A DNA stretch of 64,000 nucleotides from AC-32 sp963765785 (GTDB lineage Bacteria; Actinomycetota; Thermoleophilia; Gaiellales; Gaiellaceae): NCBI GenBank assembly GCA_963765785.1, contig CAVXXW010000012.1, positions 1 to 64,000 on the forward strand, in the 5' to 3' direction. Below, piece by piece: positions 48,073 through 57,275 of this stretch (within the stretch, counting starts at the first letter, position 1; every line of letters starts with the position of its first letter). The notes under the pieces were generated by a model, which ran no database searches, had not been told where the DNA came from, and worked only from the letters and a program-made list of their open reading frames with translations. The translations under genes were made by a program, and so were the position numbers.

Positions 48073-49107
48073 CTAGGTCGCGTCTGAGGGCGCTTGCGCC
48101 GGCGACGAACGCGTCGCGTCCTTGTCGGGGACGACTGCCACCCGCCGAACGAGCCCGAGGAAGAAGGGCTCGGAGAACCCGGCCACGAAGGTGAACAGCG
48201 CCACCGCAGTCCACGGCGTGCGCTGCGCAGTGTCTGCTCCGAGCTTGACGGCGCCGCTCTCGAGCACGAGGAGGGACACGAGCCCTGCGGTTGCGCCGAT
48301 CAACGGCTGGATCCTCATGGCCGGCCAGAACGAGCGCAGATCGTCGAGCTCGACGAGCCGGTCGCGGACGCGGAAGATCCCGCTGAGCGCCGCGCCGAGC
48401 GCACCCGCGCTGCCGGCGAGGGCGATCTGCTTCCACATGTCACTCCTGCCGACCTCGTAGATCGCCGCAGCCAAGGCGAACTGCAGGACGAGCAGGATCG
48501 GGATCAGCATCGTGAGGTAGTGGCACTTCTGCGCCGCACGTGCCCGACGCTCCAGCCCCGCCTCGGCGCGTAGCTCGTACAGCATGCGCAGCGAGCGCAC
48601 GGCCTCGAGATGCGTCGACCGGTCGATCGGGCCCTTCGTGCGCGCGTCGAGTAGGGCATTCAGCTTCTTCGGCGCAAGGTGATCGCTCCAGCCGTGCCAT
48701 TTGTTCGGCTTCTTGTCCCGCTGGGCTTCGTACTCGAGCTGCGTCCAGACGTAGGAGACATCGCCGAGGAGCAGGAGCTCGCGCTTGAGTTGGTTTGCGA
48801 GCTCCCACGCGGAATCAATCGAGAGCTTCCTCGCATCTCGGGTCAGCAAATCGCATAGACGACCCCGGACCTCCGCGGTCCGAAGCGGTGCCTCTACGTC
48901 GTCGAGGTCGAGGAGGTCGCGCGCCTCGATGACGTACGCCTGAATGAGCGAAAGCGCCTTCGCCAGCTCAGGGTTTCTCTGGCGGCGATCCCAGTAGCTC
49001 GGGATGAAGGGGTCCGTGATCGCGACGGAAGTCCGGCGGTGTGGAATCCACCCTCTAGCGGCGACGATCGTGGCGTTTGAAGATCCTGTCGAAATCATCT
49101 CTGCCAA
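48073..49107 (-). CDS. Unknown membrane protein with four C-terminal helices
   Basis: 344 residues. The N-terminal ~190 residues are soluble and helical (YWDRRQRNPELAKALSLIQA, DLLDLDDVEAPLRTAEVRGR, ANQLKRELLLLGDVSYVWTQ). Four membrane segments follow: YLTMLIPILLVLQFALAAAI, IALAGSAGALGAALSGIFRV (bearing GALGAALSG and a charged loop RVRDRLVELDD), PLIGATAGLVSLLVLESGA and WTAVALFTFVAGFSEPFFLG. Architecture recalls membrane effectors, but no family was recognised. It lies in an accessory region. Confidence 0.7.
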   Translation of the reverse strand: MAEMISTGSSNATIVAARGWIPHRRTSVAITDPFIPSYWDRRQRNPELAKALSLIQAYVIEARDLLDLDDVEAPLRTAEVRGRLCDLLTRDARKLSIDSAWELANQLKRELLLLGDVSYVWTQLEYEAQRDKKPNKWHGWSDHLAPKKLNALLDARTKGPIDRSTHLEAVRSLRMLYELRAEAGLERRARAAQKCHYLTMLIPILLVLQFALAAAIYEVGRSDMWKQIALAGSAGALGAALSGIFRVRDRLVELDDLRSFWPAMRIQPLIGATAGLVSLLVLESGAVKLGADTAQRTPWTAVALFTFVAGFSEPFFLGLVRRVAVVPDKDATRSSPAQAPSDAT

Positions 49108-49413
49108 TAAGACGAGGTTTTCGCAGCTCCTCTTCCGCGGGCGCCTAACGCCCAGAGGTACCTATTGAAGAGAGGCTCGTCGCTCGCGGCGGCTCTAAAC
49201 GGCAGGAATGGCGCTCGATTCCCGGCAACTTGTGGCGAGGACAAGTTCACGCTGCGCCAACCAATCCGGATGGTTCGACCGACCGTGCGATTCGTGTGGG
49301 TTCGACAGGCGGTTGTTGCTTGACGCACGCTTGACACGCAAGCGGCAAACCCGCTTCGATCCGCGGTTCCTTAGAGACCACTTCAGGCGAACTGAGGTGG
49401 CTCTCGGGGCGAC

Positions 49414-49447
49414 GGCCGGGGCCGGCCCGTGGCCTCTTGCCCCGGCC
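49414..49447 (-). terminator. Hairpin terminator
   Basis: GGCCGGGGC and GCCCCGGCC are perfect nine-base arms, just past the stop (49451) of the aldo/keto reductase gene. The stretch 49108-49413 holds no supportable gene. Confidence 0.6.
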
Positions 49448-49450
49448 TGA

Positions 49451-50425
49451 CTAGATCGCGATGCCCGAAACCTCGTGCGGCACGTATGGCTCCTCGAGCC
49501 GTGCGACCTCCTCGTCACTGAGCGCGAGCCGTTCGGCCGCAAGCGCGTCGTCGAGGTGCTCGGCCTTCGTCGCGCCGACGATTGGCGCGGTGACACCAGG
49601 CTTGTGCAGCAGCCAGGCAAGCGCGACCTGCGCCATGGGAACGCCGCGCTCCGCGGCGACCTCCGAGACGCGGTCGACGACAGCGAAGTCGACCTCGGGC
49701 GTGTACAGGCTTTCCCCGAACGGGTCGCTCCTGGCGCGCCTTGTGAGCCGCTCTCCCTCGCGCGTCCGGGTCCCGGCCAACAGCCCCCGCGCGAGCGGGC
49801 TCCAGGGCACCACCGCTACCCCCTGGTCGATGCATTGCGGGATCATCTCCCGCTCCTCCTCGCGGTAGACGAGGTTGTAGTGGTTCTGCATCGAGACGAA
49901 CCGTGTCGGCGCGATGGACTGCGCCTTCGCGAACTGCCACGCGTGCATGCTGCTCGCGCCGATGTAGCGCGCCTTGCCCGCCCTCACGACGTCGTGCAGC
50001 GCCTCCATCGTCTCCTCGATCGGCGTCAGCTGATCCCAGCGGTGGATCTGGTAGAGGTCGACGTAGTCGAGCTCGAGCCGCTCGAGCGACGCGTCGATCG
50101 AGGCGAGGATGTGCTTGCGCGAGAGCCCGCGCCCGTTCTCGCCCGGCATCGTCCGCCCGTGGACCTTGGTCGCGACGACGTACTCCTCGCGCATGCCGAA
50201 GAGCCTCTTCAGCAGGCTGCCGGTGACGACCTCGCTCTGGCCGCCGTTGTAGACGTCGGCCGTGTCGAAGAAGCTGACTCCGCCCTCGACCGCGCGGCGC
50301 ACGATCGGCTCGGCCGCGGCCTCGTCGAGCGCCCATTCCCGGCTCTCGTGCTTGCCGAAGCTCATCATCCCCAGGCAGACGCGTGAGACGCGCAGACCGG
50401 TTTGGCCGAGATTCAGGTACTCCAT
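49451..50425 (-). CDS. Aldo/keto reductase
   Basis: 324 residues, single TIM barrel. NLGQTGLRVSRVCLGMMSFG opens the family; the tetrad is Asp/Tyr in FFDTADVYNGG (~55-60), Lys in YVVATKVHGRTMPG (~88) and His in LYQIHRWDQLTP (~128). GVTAPIVGATKAEHLDDALA is the NADP-binding segment. It reduces carbonyls with NADPH in the cytoplasm, most like YajO/PdxI-type reductases in its LDYVDLYQIHRWD region. ATG 50425. Confidence 0.94.
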   Translation of the reverse strand: MEYLNLGQTGLRVSRVCLGMMSFGKHESREWALDEAAAEPIVRRAVEGGVSFFDTADVYNGGQSEVVTGSLLKRLFGMREEYVVATKVHGRTMPGENGRGLSRKHILASIDASLERLELDYVDLYQIHRWDQLTPIEETMEALHDVVRAGKARYIGASSMHAWQFAKAQSIAPTRFVSMQNHYNLVYREEEREMIPQCIDQGVAVVPWSPLARGLLAGTRTREGERLTRRARSDPFGESLYTPEVDFAVVDRVSEVAAERGVPMAQVALAWLLHKPGVTAPIVGATKAEHLDDALAAERLALSDEEVARLEEPYVPHEVSGIAI

Positions 50426-50517
50426 GCGCTCGACCTTGACGTTACTCGCTCGACTCGATCAGCGCGGTGCTGGCCGCTCTTCGAGGACCTGCCGACCAGA
50501 ACGCTACGGTCTTGCGC

Positions 50518-50919
50518 GTGGATGAGGTCGAGGTACGGCGCTCGCCACGGGCGCGCCTGTGGCGGCTGGAGGTGCCCTGGGGTGAGCCGGCGCGGCTGAT
50601 CGCGCCACGGTCGATGAGCCAGGCTGAGGTGGGGCAGGTGCTCCGCGAGAAGCGGGCTTGGATCGAGGAGCAGCGCCGGCGCCAGGTACCGCGGCTGGGA
50701 CTGGACCGGCTCGCGGTGAGCGAGTCGGAGGCGCGAATCGGCGCCCGGGAGCTCATCTCGCCGCTGGCCGAGGAGGAGTCCGAGCAGCTCGGGGTCGCCT
50801 ATCGGTGCATCCGGATCGGCGGCCAGCGCACGCTCTGGGCTCCTGCTCTGCCGCACCCGCGGAGGGATAAGGGAGCCGTGCCCAAGCGTAGCCTTCGGCT
50901 ACGAAACGGCAGCGCGTGA
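50518..50919 (+). pseudogene. Truncated YgjP-like metallopeptidase
   Basis: (V)DEVEVRRSPRARLWRLEVPW, VGQVLREKRAWIEEQRRRQV and LAEEESEQLGVAYRCIRIGG then QRTLW match the N-terminal two-thirds of YgjP/SprT-related DUF45 proteins. There the next segment should be GSCSSRGxLSFNWRL followed by the zinc HExCH motif. Here a lost base converts GSCS into APAL, and the open frame ends without any HExxH. Both readings terminate early, so the active-site part is gone. A UUCG-type hairpin (CGTAGCC/GGCTACG) lies at 50884-50901. Confidence 0.7.
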
Positions 50920-50978
50920 AGCGCCGTTCGCGGCCGTACCCCGCGACCCGGCCGCCGGTAGTGGGTCACTTTGAATTG

Positions 50979-51323
50979 TTAGGGAGCTGCTTCAAGGTCG
51001 GCCAAACACGGTGGGAACACCGGCGGCGACCACTTCTTAGGAGATGCCGCGTAGTTCGTATCGTCACGGAACCGCTCGAACAGGCTCGGTGTGATCTGGT
51101 GTGTGTGGTTGAAGCCAGAGAGCTGCTTCGGGTGTCCGCTGTCGGTGGCTACGGGAACTGCGGCCTCAAGACGGTACGGTCGGTTGATCAGCGAGCGGAG
51201 GTTGCGTAGAGCGTCGGGAATCTCACGGAGATCGCGGTCGAGACTCACCACGATTGCCACATCGCACATATCAGTAAGGATGAACTCGACGATGTCGAGC
51301 GCGAGGAGTGGAGTCGTCAACAT
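50979..51323 (-). CDS. Partial NYN-domain (PIN-like) protein
   Basis: 114 residues. ALDIVEFILTDMCDVAIVVS then LDRDLREIPDALRNLRSLIN is the middle and end of a NYN nuclease-like domain: the xxDVAIVVSxDxDL motif holds two of the acidic residues. The N-terminal strand with the first conserved Asp is missing, since ATG 51323 begins directly at the middle. GAAAGGACG precedes the start, so the fragment may still be translated. Probably a truncated gene. Confidence 0.6.
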   Translation of the reverse strand: MLTTPLLALDIVEFILTDMCDVAIVVSLDRDLREIPDALRNLRSLINRPYRLEAAVPVATDSGHPKQLSGFNHTHQITPSLFERFRDDTNYAASPKKWSPPVFPPCLADLEAAP

Positions 51324-51481
51324 GACACCACGTCCTTTCTAGGCGTCCTGTTGGCAAGGGGCACCCTCGCCCGGGACGCCGTCGGACACAGCTTCGAGCT
51401 CGCCGCGCTCGGCGGCCCATCGGCGGCGAACGCTGCCTGGGGCTCCGTAGCTATTACGGATCATTTGCAGCGCTTTTGCGG

Positions 51482-51757
51482 ATGGCCGTGCGCCAGCGGT
51501 TGGGCGAACGTCGTGAGGTGGACGTCGAGCACACGGTCGGATACGCGGTCGCGGACGCACGCGGCGCGCAGCTCGGTTATGTCGAGTCGCCGCTCTATGG
51601 GACCTCGCCCGTCCACGCCGACGCGGTCGCAGTCCGCTCGGACGGGCTGCTCCACCGGCACTTCATCGTGCCGGCCACGGCGATCGCGACCGTGGACGAG
51701 GTCAAGCACCTGCTTGCGCTCAGCCTGGAGCGGCGACAGCTCACGCGCTTCCTCTAG
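51482..51757 (+). CDS. Small PRC-barrel-like protein
   Basis: 91 residues from ATG 51482 (TTG 51476 possible). VGYAVADARGAQLGYVESPL, DAVAVRSDGLLHRHFIVPA and IATVDEVKHLLALSLERRQL have the short-strand pattern of PRC-barrel-type domains. Together with 41109-41444 it is one of two such small proteins here. No function known. The next gene starts 21 bases downstream. Confidence 0.65.
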   Translation: MAVRQRLGERREVDVEHTVGYAVADARGAQLGYVESPLYGTSPVHADAVAVRSDGLLHRHFIVPATAIATVDEVKHLLALSLERRQLTRFL

Positions 51758-51778
51758 TCGGTGCGAGAGAATCGGGCT

Positions 51779-52528
51779 GTGGGACGGCTTGACGGCAAGG
51801 TCGCGATCGTCACGGGCGCCGGCGGCGGGATCGGGCGCGCGATGGTCACCCGTTTCGTCGAGGAGGGCGCCCGCGTCGTCGCCGCCGACGTGGACGAAGA
51901 GCGGGTCGCCGAAACCGCGCGGCTGGCCGGTGCGGAGCACGAGGTCGTGGACGTCTCCGACCCGAAAGACGTCGAGCGGCTCGTCGCGACCACGGTCGAG
52001 CGGCACGGGAAGCTGACGACGATCTGCAACAACGCGGCGATCTCGATCCCCGGCGACGTGACCGAGGTGAGCGTCGAGGACTTCGACCGGACGATCGCCG
52101 TCAACCTGCGCGGCGTCTTCCTCGGCTGCAAGTACGCCGTGCCCGCGCTGCTCGCGGCCGGCGGCGGCTCGATCGTGAACACGGGCTCCGTGAACAGCCT
52201 CGTCGCGGAGGCGTTCCTCACCGCCTACGTCGCCTCGAAGGGCGGCGTGCTGATGCTGACCAAGGCCGTCGCGCTCGACTACGCCGACAAGGGGATCCGC
52301 TGCAACTGCCTCTGCCCGGGCTGGGTCGACACGCCGATCAACCACCCCCACGCCGAGCGCATGGGCGGGCTGGACGGCGTGCTCGAGAGCCTCCCCGAAT
52401 GGCAGCCGGTCGGGCGGCAGGGCTACCCGGAGGAGATCGCTTCGGCGGCGCTCTACCTCGCGTCGGACGAGTCGGCGTTCATGACCGGCAGCGCCTTCGT
52501 GATCGACGGCGCGATGACCGCCCGCTAG
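51779..52528 (+). CDS. Short-chain dehydrogenase/reductase (SDR)
   Basis: 249 residues from GTG 51779. Classical SDR: cofactor motif VAIVTGAGGGIGRAMVTRFV, VVAADVDEERVAETARL (Asp after the second strand, favouring NAD), CNNAAISIPGDVTEVS, catalytic Ser in IVNTGSVNSL (~139) and YxxxK in TAYVASKGGV (~152/156). CPGWVDTPINHP and ASDESAFMTGSAFVIDGA finish the fold. Substrate unknown. The stop shares CTAG with the lipoprotein gene on the other strand. Confidence 0.94.
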   Translation: MGRLDGKVAIVTGAGGGIGRAMVTRFVEEGARVVAADVDEERVAETARLAGAEHEVVDVSDPKDVERLVATTVERHGKLTTICNNAAISIPGDVTEVSVEDFDRTIAVNLRGVFLGCKYAVPALLAAGGGSIVNTGSVNSLVAEAFLTAYVASKGGVLMLTKAVALDYADKGIRCNCLCPGWVDTPINHPHAERMGGLDGVLESLPEWQPVGRQGYPEEIASAALYLASDESAFMTGSAFVIDGAMTAR

Positions 52529-53214
52529 CGCGAGAAGGACACGAGCTCGTTGCGCTCGTTGCCGCCCTTGACCGTCTGCTCCAGGACGGTGCCGATCCCG
52601 CGCGCGTAGAACTTGTGGTCGAGCACGCCCGGCTCGAGCGGCGTCCACTCCTTGGTCAGCAGCACGTTCCCGAAATTCTTGAACGGCACCGTCACGTGCT
52701 CGCCGAGCCGCAGCACCTGGAAGTGATCCTCCGCCTCTCCCTTGAGGTACTCCTGGCGCGCCGACTGTCCAACGCGCGGGTGGGCGTACATGAAGATGCC
52801 GGGCTTCGCGCCGTCCTTGCCCGTGAGCCAGCTGCCGGAGGTGTCCTTCACATTGCCGTTGCGGTCGAGCTCGGCGGTGTCCTCGCCGAAGTACCAGACG
52901 TTGCCCTTCGCGTCTTGCGTGTAGTAGTCGCGCGTCCGCTCCTCGAGCCGCCCACGGAGGTAGAGCAGGTCCGAGACGACCACCGTCCGCGCGCCGGCGA
53001 TCGTGCGGGTGCGGTGCGTGACGGTCATCACCTCGCGTGACGACTGGCCGTCCTTGACGCCGCGGTAGCGGTAGACGGAGCCGGGGAGGAGCGGGAACCA
53101 GGGGTTCGTCACCCGCGCGTTGAAGCCCTCGTATGTCGGCGCCGCTTGGTGGCTCGAGCCGCACCCGGCGACGAAGACGGCGAGCACGGTTGCGAGGAGT
53201 GCGATCGGTCTCAT
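52525..53214 (-). CDS. Predicted lipoprotein, unknown function
   Basis: 229 residues from ATG 53214. Lipobox AVFVAGCGSS (Cys ~18) marks a lipid-anchored exported protein. The mature part is a beta-rich domain with NPWFPLLPGSVYRYRGVKDG, ERTRDYYTQDAKGNVWYFGE and VLRLGEHVTVPFKNFGNVLL then TKEWTPLEPG. Similar exported proteins occur beside two-component genes, as here (53301), but no function is known. Confidence 0.85.
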   Translation of the reverse strand: MRPIALLATVLAVFVAGCGSSHQAAPTYEGFNARVTNPWFPLLPGSVYRYRGVKDGQSSREVMTVTHRTRTIAGARTVVVSDLLYLRGRLEERTRDYYTQDAKGNVWYFGEDTAELDRNGNVKDTSGSWLTGKDGAKPGIFMYAHPRVGQSARQEYLKGEAEDHFQVLRLGEHVTVPFKNFGNVLLTKEWTPLEPGVLDHKFYARGIGTVLEQTVKGGNERNELVSFSR

Positions 53215-53300
53215 GGAGCGCACGGTACGGAGCCCGCGTGAACAGGCGATGAACGCGGTCGTTCATCTGCCGTTCACGGAGAACGTGCACCATTCCGCAC

Positions 53301-53975
53301 ATGCGCGTGCTCGTGGTCGAGGACGAGCTGCGGATGGCGAGCCTGATCCGCCGCGGCCTGACGGCCGAAGGCCTTGCGGCCGACGTGGCGACCAAGGGCG
53401 AGGACGCGCTCTGGATGGCGGAGGCGCACGAGTACGACGCGATCGTGCTCGACGTGATGCTGCCCGGGCTCAGCGGCTTCGAGACCTGCCGGCGGCTACG
53501 CACGAACGGCGTCTGGGCGCCGGTGCTGATGCTGACCGCGCGCGACGCGGTCGAGGACCGGGTGGCCGGGCTCGACAACGGCGCCGACGACTACCTCGTC
53601 AAGCCGTTCGCCTTCGCCGAGCTGCTGGCACGGCTACGGGCGCTGGCGCGGCGCGGCGAGCCCGAGCGGCCGAGCGTGCTCAGCGTCGGCGACCTGACGC
53701 TCGACCCTGCCCGCCGAGAGGTGCGGCGCAGTGACGTCGAGGTCCCCCTCTCGGCGAAGGAGTTCGCGTTGCTCGAGACGTTCATGCGCCGGCCGGGCGA
53801 AGTGCTCTCGCGCCTCTACCTGCTCGAGCACGCCTGGGACTTCGCGTACGACGCCCGCTCGAACGTCGTCGACGTCCACGTGCGGCGCTTGCGGCAGAAG
53901 CTGGACGAACCGTTCGGCCGGCGCTCGCTCGAGACCGTGCGAGGCGCCGGCTACCGGCTGAGAGCCGAGTCGTGA
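53301..53975 (+). CDS. OmpR-family response regulator
   Basis: 224 residues. Receiver domain with Asp pair in LVVEDELRMASLIRRGL, phospho-Asp in AIVLDVMLPGLSGFETC, Thr in VLMLTARDAVEDRV and Lys in YLVKPFAFAEL; winged-helix DNA-binding domain SLSAKEFALLETFMRRPGE-like with SNVVDVHVRRLRQKL and the ending RGAGYRLRAES. The stop overlaps the kinase start (GTGA), so they are coupled. Divergent from the lipoprotein at 52525-53214, which may be a target. Confidence 0.95.
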   Translation: MRVLVVEDELRMASLIRRGLTAEGLAADVATKGEDALWMAEAHEYDAIVLDVMLPGLSGFETCRRLRTNGVWAPVLMLTARDAVEDRVAGLDNGADDYLVKPFAFAELLARLRALARRGEPERPSVLSVGDLTLDPARREVRRSDVEVPLSAKEFALLETFMRRPGEVLSRLYLLEHAWDFAYDARSNVVDVHVRRLRQKLDEPFGRRSLETVRGAGYRLRAES

Positions 53976-55336
53976 GCGGGATCCCGATCAGGCTGCGGGT
54001 GACCGCGGCCTTCGCGGTCGTGATGGCACTCGTGCTGGCGGCGACCGGGTGGTTCCTCTACGCGCGGCTCTCGTCGCACCTGGCGACACAGCTCGAGCAG
54101 GAGCTCCAGGTGCGGGCGCAGGATCTCGGCGTGCTCGCCGGCAGCGGGCACGGCTCGCTCGCCCAGAACGGGCGCTCGACGCTCGTCGAGCCCGGCGAGA
54201 GCTATGCGCAGCTCGTGGACGGGCGGCGGGTGGTGGACGCGACCCCGCCGCTCGGCGGCAGGCCGGTGCTGAGCGCCGACCAGCTGCGGGCCGCCGCTCG
54301 CGGGCCGCTCTACGCGACGCTGCCGTCGGTGCCGGGGCTGAACGAGTCTTCGCGCGTGCTGGCGACGCCGGTCGAACGCAGCGGCCGCCGGCTCGTCCTG
54401 ATCGTGGGCGACACGAGGCAGAACGACCTCGAGACCCTGGCCAGCTTCCGGGAAGAACTCCTGATCGCCGGGCCGATCGCACTCCTGCTGGCGTCCCTCG
54501 CGGGGTACCTCCTCGCCGGCATCGCGCTGCGCCCGGTCGAGGCGATGCGCTCGCGCGCGGCGGCGATCTCCGCGGAGACGCCCGGCGAGCGTCTGCCGGT
54601 GCCGGAGACTCGTGACGAGCTCGAGCGCCTAGGAGTGACGCTCAACGAGATGCTCGACCGGCTCGAGGACGCGCTGCGGCGCGAGCGCGAATTCGTCGCC
54701 GACGCCGGCCACGAGCTGCGCACGCCGCTCGCGCTGCTGCGCACCGAGCTCGAGCTCGCGTTGCGCCACGACCTCTCGCCGGAGGAGCTGCGCGGCGCGG
54801 TGCGCGTGTCGGTCGAGGAGGTCGACCGGCTGGCCCAGCTCGCGGAGGACCTGCTGCTGATCGCGCGCTCGGAGCGGGGCGAGCTGCCGCTGCGGGTCGA
54901 GCCGGTGCAGGCCGACGAGCTGCTCGCGTCCGTCGCGCGGAAGTTCCAGTGGCGAGCGGACGCGGAGCATAGACCGCTGGCCCACGAGGCACCGGCCGAC
55001 CTGCGGCTCCGCGCCGATCGGCTGCGAGTCGAGCAGGCGCTCGGGAACCTCGTCGACAACGCGCTCCGGCACGGCGGCGGTGCGGTGCGCATGCGGGCCG
55101 AGGCGGTGAACGGGCGCGTCGAGCTGCACGTCGAGGACGAGGGCACCGGCTTCCCGCCGGCGTTCGTCGAGCATGCGTTCGAGCGCTTCGGCCGGCCCGA
55201 CGCGGGCCGCGAGCGCGGCGGCGCCGGGCTCGGCCTCTCGATCGTCCGGACGATCGCGGAGGCGCACGGCGGCAGCGCGGACGCGACGAACGTTCCCGGG
55301 GGCGGCGCGGACGTCTGGCTGGCCGTGCCGCGCTAG
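53972..55336 (+). CDS. Sensor histidine kinase
   Basis: 454 residues from GTG 53972. Helix 1 (VTAAFAVVMALVLAATGWFL), an extracytoplasmic sensor loop of ~120 residues with SYAQLVDGRRVVDATPPLGG, helix 2 (LIAGPIALLLASLAGYLLAG), HAMP (LRPVEAMRSRAAAI), HisKA with His in FVADAGHELRTPLALLRTEL, and HATPase boxes NLVDNALRHGG, VEDEGTGFPP, FERFGRPD and GGAGLGLSIVRTIAEAHGG. Operon partner of the regulator. The stop shares CTAG with the relic gene behind it. Confidence 0.95.
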   Translation: MSGIPIRLRVTAAFAVVMALVLAATGWFLYARLSSHLATQLEQELQVRAQDLGVLAGSGHGSLAQNGRSTLVEPGESYAQLVDGRRVVDATPPLGGRPVLSADQLRAAARGPLYATLPSVPGLNESSRVLATPVERSGRRLVLIVGDTRQNDLETLASFREELLIAGPIALLLASLAGYLLAGIALRPVEAMRSRAAAISAETPGERLPVPETRDELERLGVTLNEMLDRLEDALRREREFVADAGHELRTPLALLRTELELALRHDLSPEELRGAVRVSVEEVDRLAQLAEDLLLIARSERGELPLRVEPVQADELLASVARKFQWRADAEHRPLAHEAPADLRLRADRLRVEQALGNLVDNALRHGGGAVRMRAEAVNGRVELHVEDEGTGFPPAFVEHAFERFGRPDAGRERGGAGLGLSIVRTIAEAHGGSADATNVPGGGADVWLAVPR

Positions 55337-55735
55337 CCGCTGCCGTCGTCGCGCTCGAGCCCGTCGTCCGGCAGCGTTTCCCAGCTCGCGACCGAGCGCG
55401 TGTAGATGTGCTTGATCGGCCGCCCGGGAAGCGGGTCGTCGATCGCCGGCAGCCGCACGCTCGAGTGCTCCGACTCCGGCCAGCCGCCGCCGAACAGGTT
55501 CGAGCCGCAGACCGAGCAGAACGTCTTCGCGCTGCCCTCGACCGGCTGGTAGCGTGCGGAGCAGCTCCATCCCCTCGAGGATCGTCACGTCGTCGCTGCG
55601 GACGCGGCCGTTCGCGGTGCCGGCGCCGCCGGAGAGCTTCTTGCACGTCGTGCAGTGGCAGAAGCTGCGCGGCTCGAATTCGTCGGGCACCTCGAACCTG
55701 ACTCCCCCGCACTGGCAGCTTCCGCTCAAGGCCAC
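55333..55735 (-). pseudogene. GFA-type zinc protein, frameshifted
   Basis: SGSCQCGGVRFEVPDEFEPR then SFCHCTTCKKLSGGAGTANG carry the CxC and CxxC zinc motifs of the glutathione-dependent formaldehyde-activating (GFA/CENP-V) family. Near 55557 the frame changes; the continuation YQPVEGSAKTFCSVCGSNLF, then GRPIKHIYTRSVASWETLPD ending DDGSG, completes the family. A single lost or gained base breaks it. The intact ends and shared CTAG stop suggest either a recent mutation or an assembly error. Confidence 0.82.
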
Positions 55736-56208
55736 GGCCCGAGACTACCCGCCGAAAGATGACACCGGGCCGAAACTGGCTCTCCCACAAAGTGAAAGGC
55801 CCGCCGGAGCGTGGTTCTATCCACCCCGCTCTTTCCAGCTAAGTCCGCGCGTCTCCCGAGCTTTCCACAAGCATTTCCACGTCGAGAACGTGGATACACA
55901 CTGGATACCAGCGATTCGCAAAGCCTTTAACCATGAGCATTTGCGAGATGCCTACCTTACAGGAATTCGGCGCACCTATGCGGTTTGCGGACGAGCTCGC
56001 ACGAGTGGATCGCCGGCTGGTGGACTCGATCATGCTGGCTAAGAGCAGGCGCGAAGCCGGGACATGTAAAGGCTTAGGTACTTCCGAGCGCACCAACCAA
56101 CCCGCTCAATTAGAGCCAGTTGTGCTACGCCGTTTGCGTTCCTAGTCTCTCAGTTTGCGTTAGGCCTGTGCTACAGGACGGGGGAATCTGTCAGAACCGG
56201 CAGACTGG
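55736..56208. other. Gene-free, lower-GC stretch
   Basis: No supportable coding sequence on either strand. GC content is visibly lower than in the neighbours, and the region opens the second accessory zone (55.7-59.1 kb). A short frame from 55933 (ATGAGCATTTGCGAGATGCC) has no family match. Confidence 0.4.
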
Positions 56209-57120
56209 TCAACTGCCGGTGTACGCGATTTTGAGAAGCGTCGGTGTCTCTACTGTTGTGGTCGCCACCGTTACGTTGTTGTCATCCACCATGTTGATGA
56301 CTGTGTCGCTGCCGGCGTCGGCGAGGAAATCGAGACCACGGCCACCCATGGCCGAATCGAAGTAGATCTCACCGAAGTTTGGCAGTACTTGGGGCACGTC
56401 TTTCACTCCTGGAACTTCCATTATCCACTCAATCTGGTTCTCTTGCGACGCGGTGTTGGGCGGAGCGGCGAAGTCGAATGAGACGTGGTGACCCGTCGTG
56501 ACGTTGGTAAGACTCGCCCATGCGTCGGTCGTGGATTCCATGCAGATCAAGCCGATCAGGGTATCTCCAAAGTTGACCGGCAAGCTGGTGATCGCTCTCC
56601 ACGTGGTATCACCGGAGCCTTGGGCGTCAGAAAACCATTCCCAGGCGGGATAGCACGTCTTGCTGATGTTGCCGTCCCCGTCTCTTGATACGTATTGGAT
56701 GGTGCCGATCTGGGTGACGTCTGTGATTCCATCGACGGGATTTCTGGCACCGTCGAGACCGATCCAGGCGAACGAGTACCACTTCCCCTCGCCCGGGGCG
56801 GGGGGCTCGACATCCGGCACATTCCACTGACCGAAAACCCAGGTGAACGTCTGTCCGGGCGGAGCGTGCACAACGCAGCCCGACCAATGGGGGTCCGTGA
56901 CCGTCAGCTCTACGGTCAGCAACTCCTCGAGCGGCTGGAAGGTGGGCGTGATGTAGGTGAGCTCGTGCGAAAGAATCTCGTCCCAAAGGGCTGCGAGTTC
57001 CGGGCGGACGGACTCATCGGGCCGCTGGGGCAGGCCGTAGCGCCGCAACTCCGTCGGTGATGCGCTGCGTGGATCGAAACGCGCTGACGGCAAAGGATGG
57101 GTCTTCACGCGGGTCTCCAT
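56209..57120 (-). CDS. Peptidase G1 (eqolisin)-like protein
   Basis: 303 residues. The core matches family G1: WSGCVVHAPPGQTFTWVFGQ, WNVPDVEPPAPGEGKWYSFA, WIGLDGARNP, the Gln region TDVTQIGTIQYVSR, AWEWFSDAQG, and the Glu region QENQIEWIMEVPG. G1 enzymes use a Gln-Glu pair; candidate residues are present in TQIGTIQ and IEWIMEVP. No clear signal peptide, but a basic N-terminus precedes the domain. Unlike the classical fungal acid peptidases, bacterial relatives are poorly studied. ATG 57120 follows GGAGGAGAAAG. Confidence 0.75.
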   Translation of the reverse strand: METRVKTHPLPSARFDPRSASPTELRRYGLPQRPDESVRPELAALWDEILSHELTYITPTFQPLEELLTVELTVTDPHWSGCVVHAPPGQTFTWVFGQWNVPDVEPPAPGEGKWYSFAWIGLDGARNPVDGITDVTQIGTIQYVSRDGDGNISKTCYPAWEWFSDAQGSGDTTWRAITSLPVNFGDTLIGLICMESTTDAWASLTNVTTGHHVSFDFAAPPNTASQENQIEWIMEVPGVKDVPQVLPNFGEIYFDSAMGGRGLDFLADAGSDTVINMVDDNNVTVATTTVETPTLLKIAYTGS

Positions 57121-57275
57121 CTTTCTCCTCCGTTCTCTAGCCTGGCTGTTCCGGGCTGCGGCCCGTGAGAAGTCGGAGAGGAGCCTGCCTAGGAAATCCT
57201 CAGGCGGCTGCCGCGCGGGTCTGAACCAGCGAGTGTCCCACTCGCCTGGCGCACAGTCAAGGCAGCGAGTAATGC

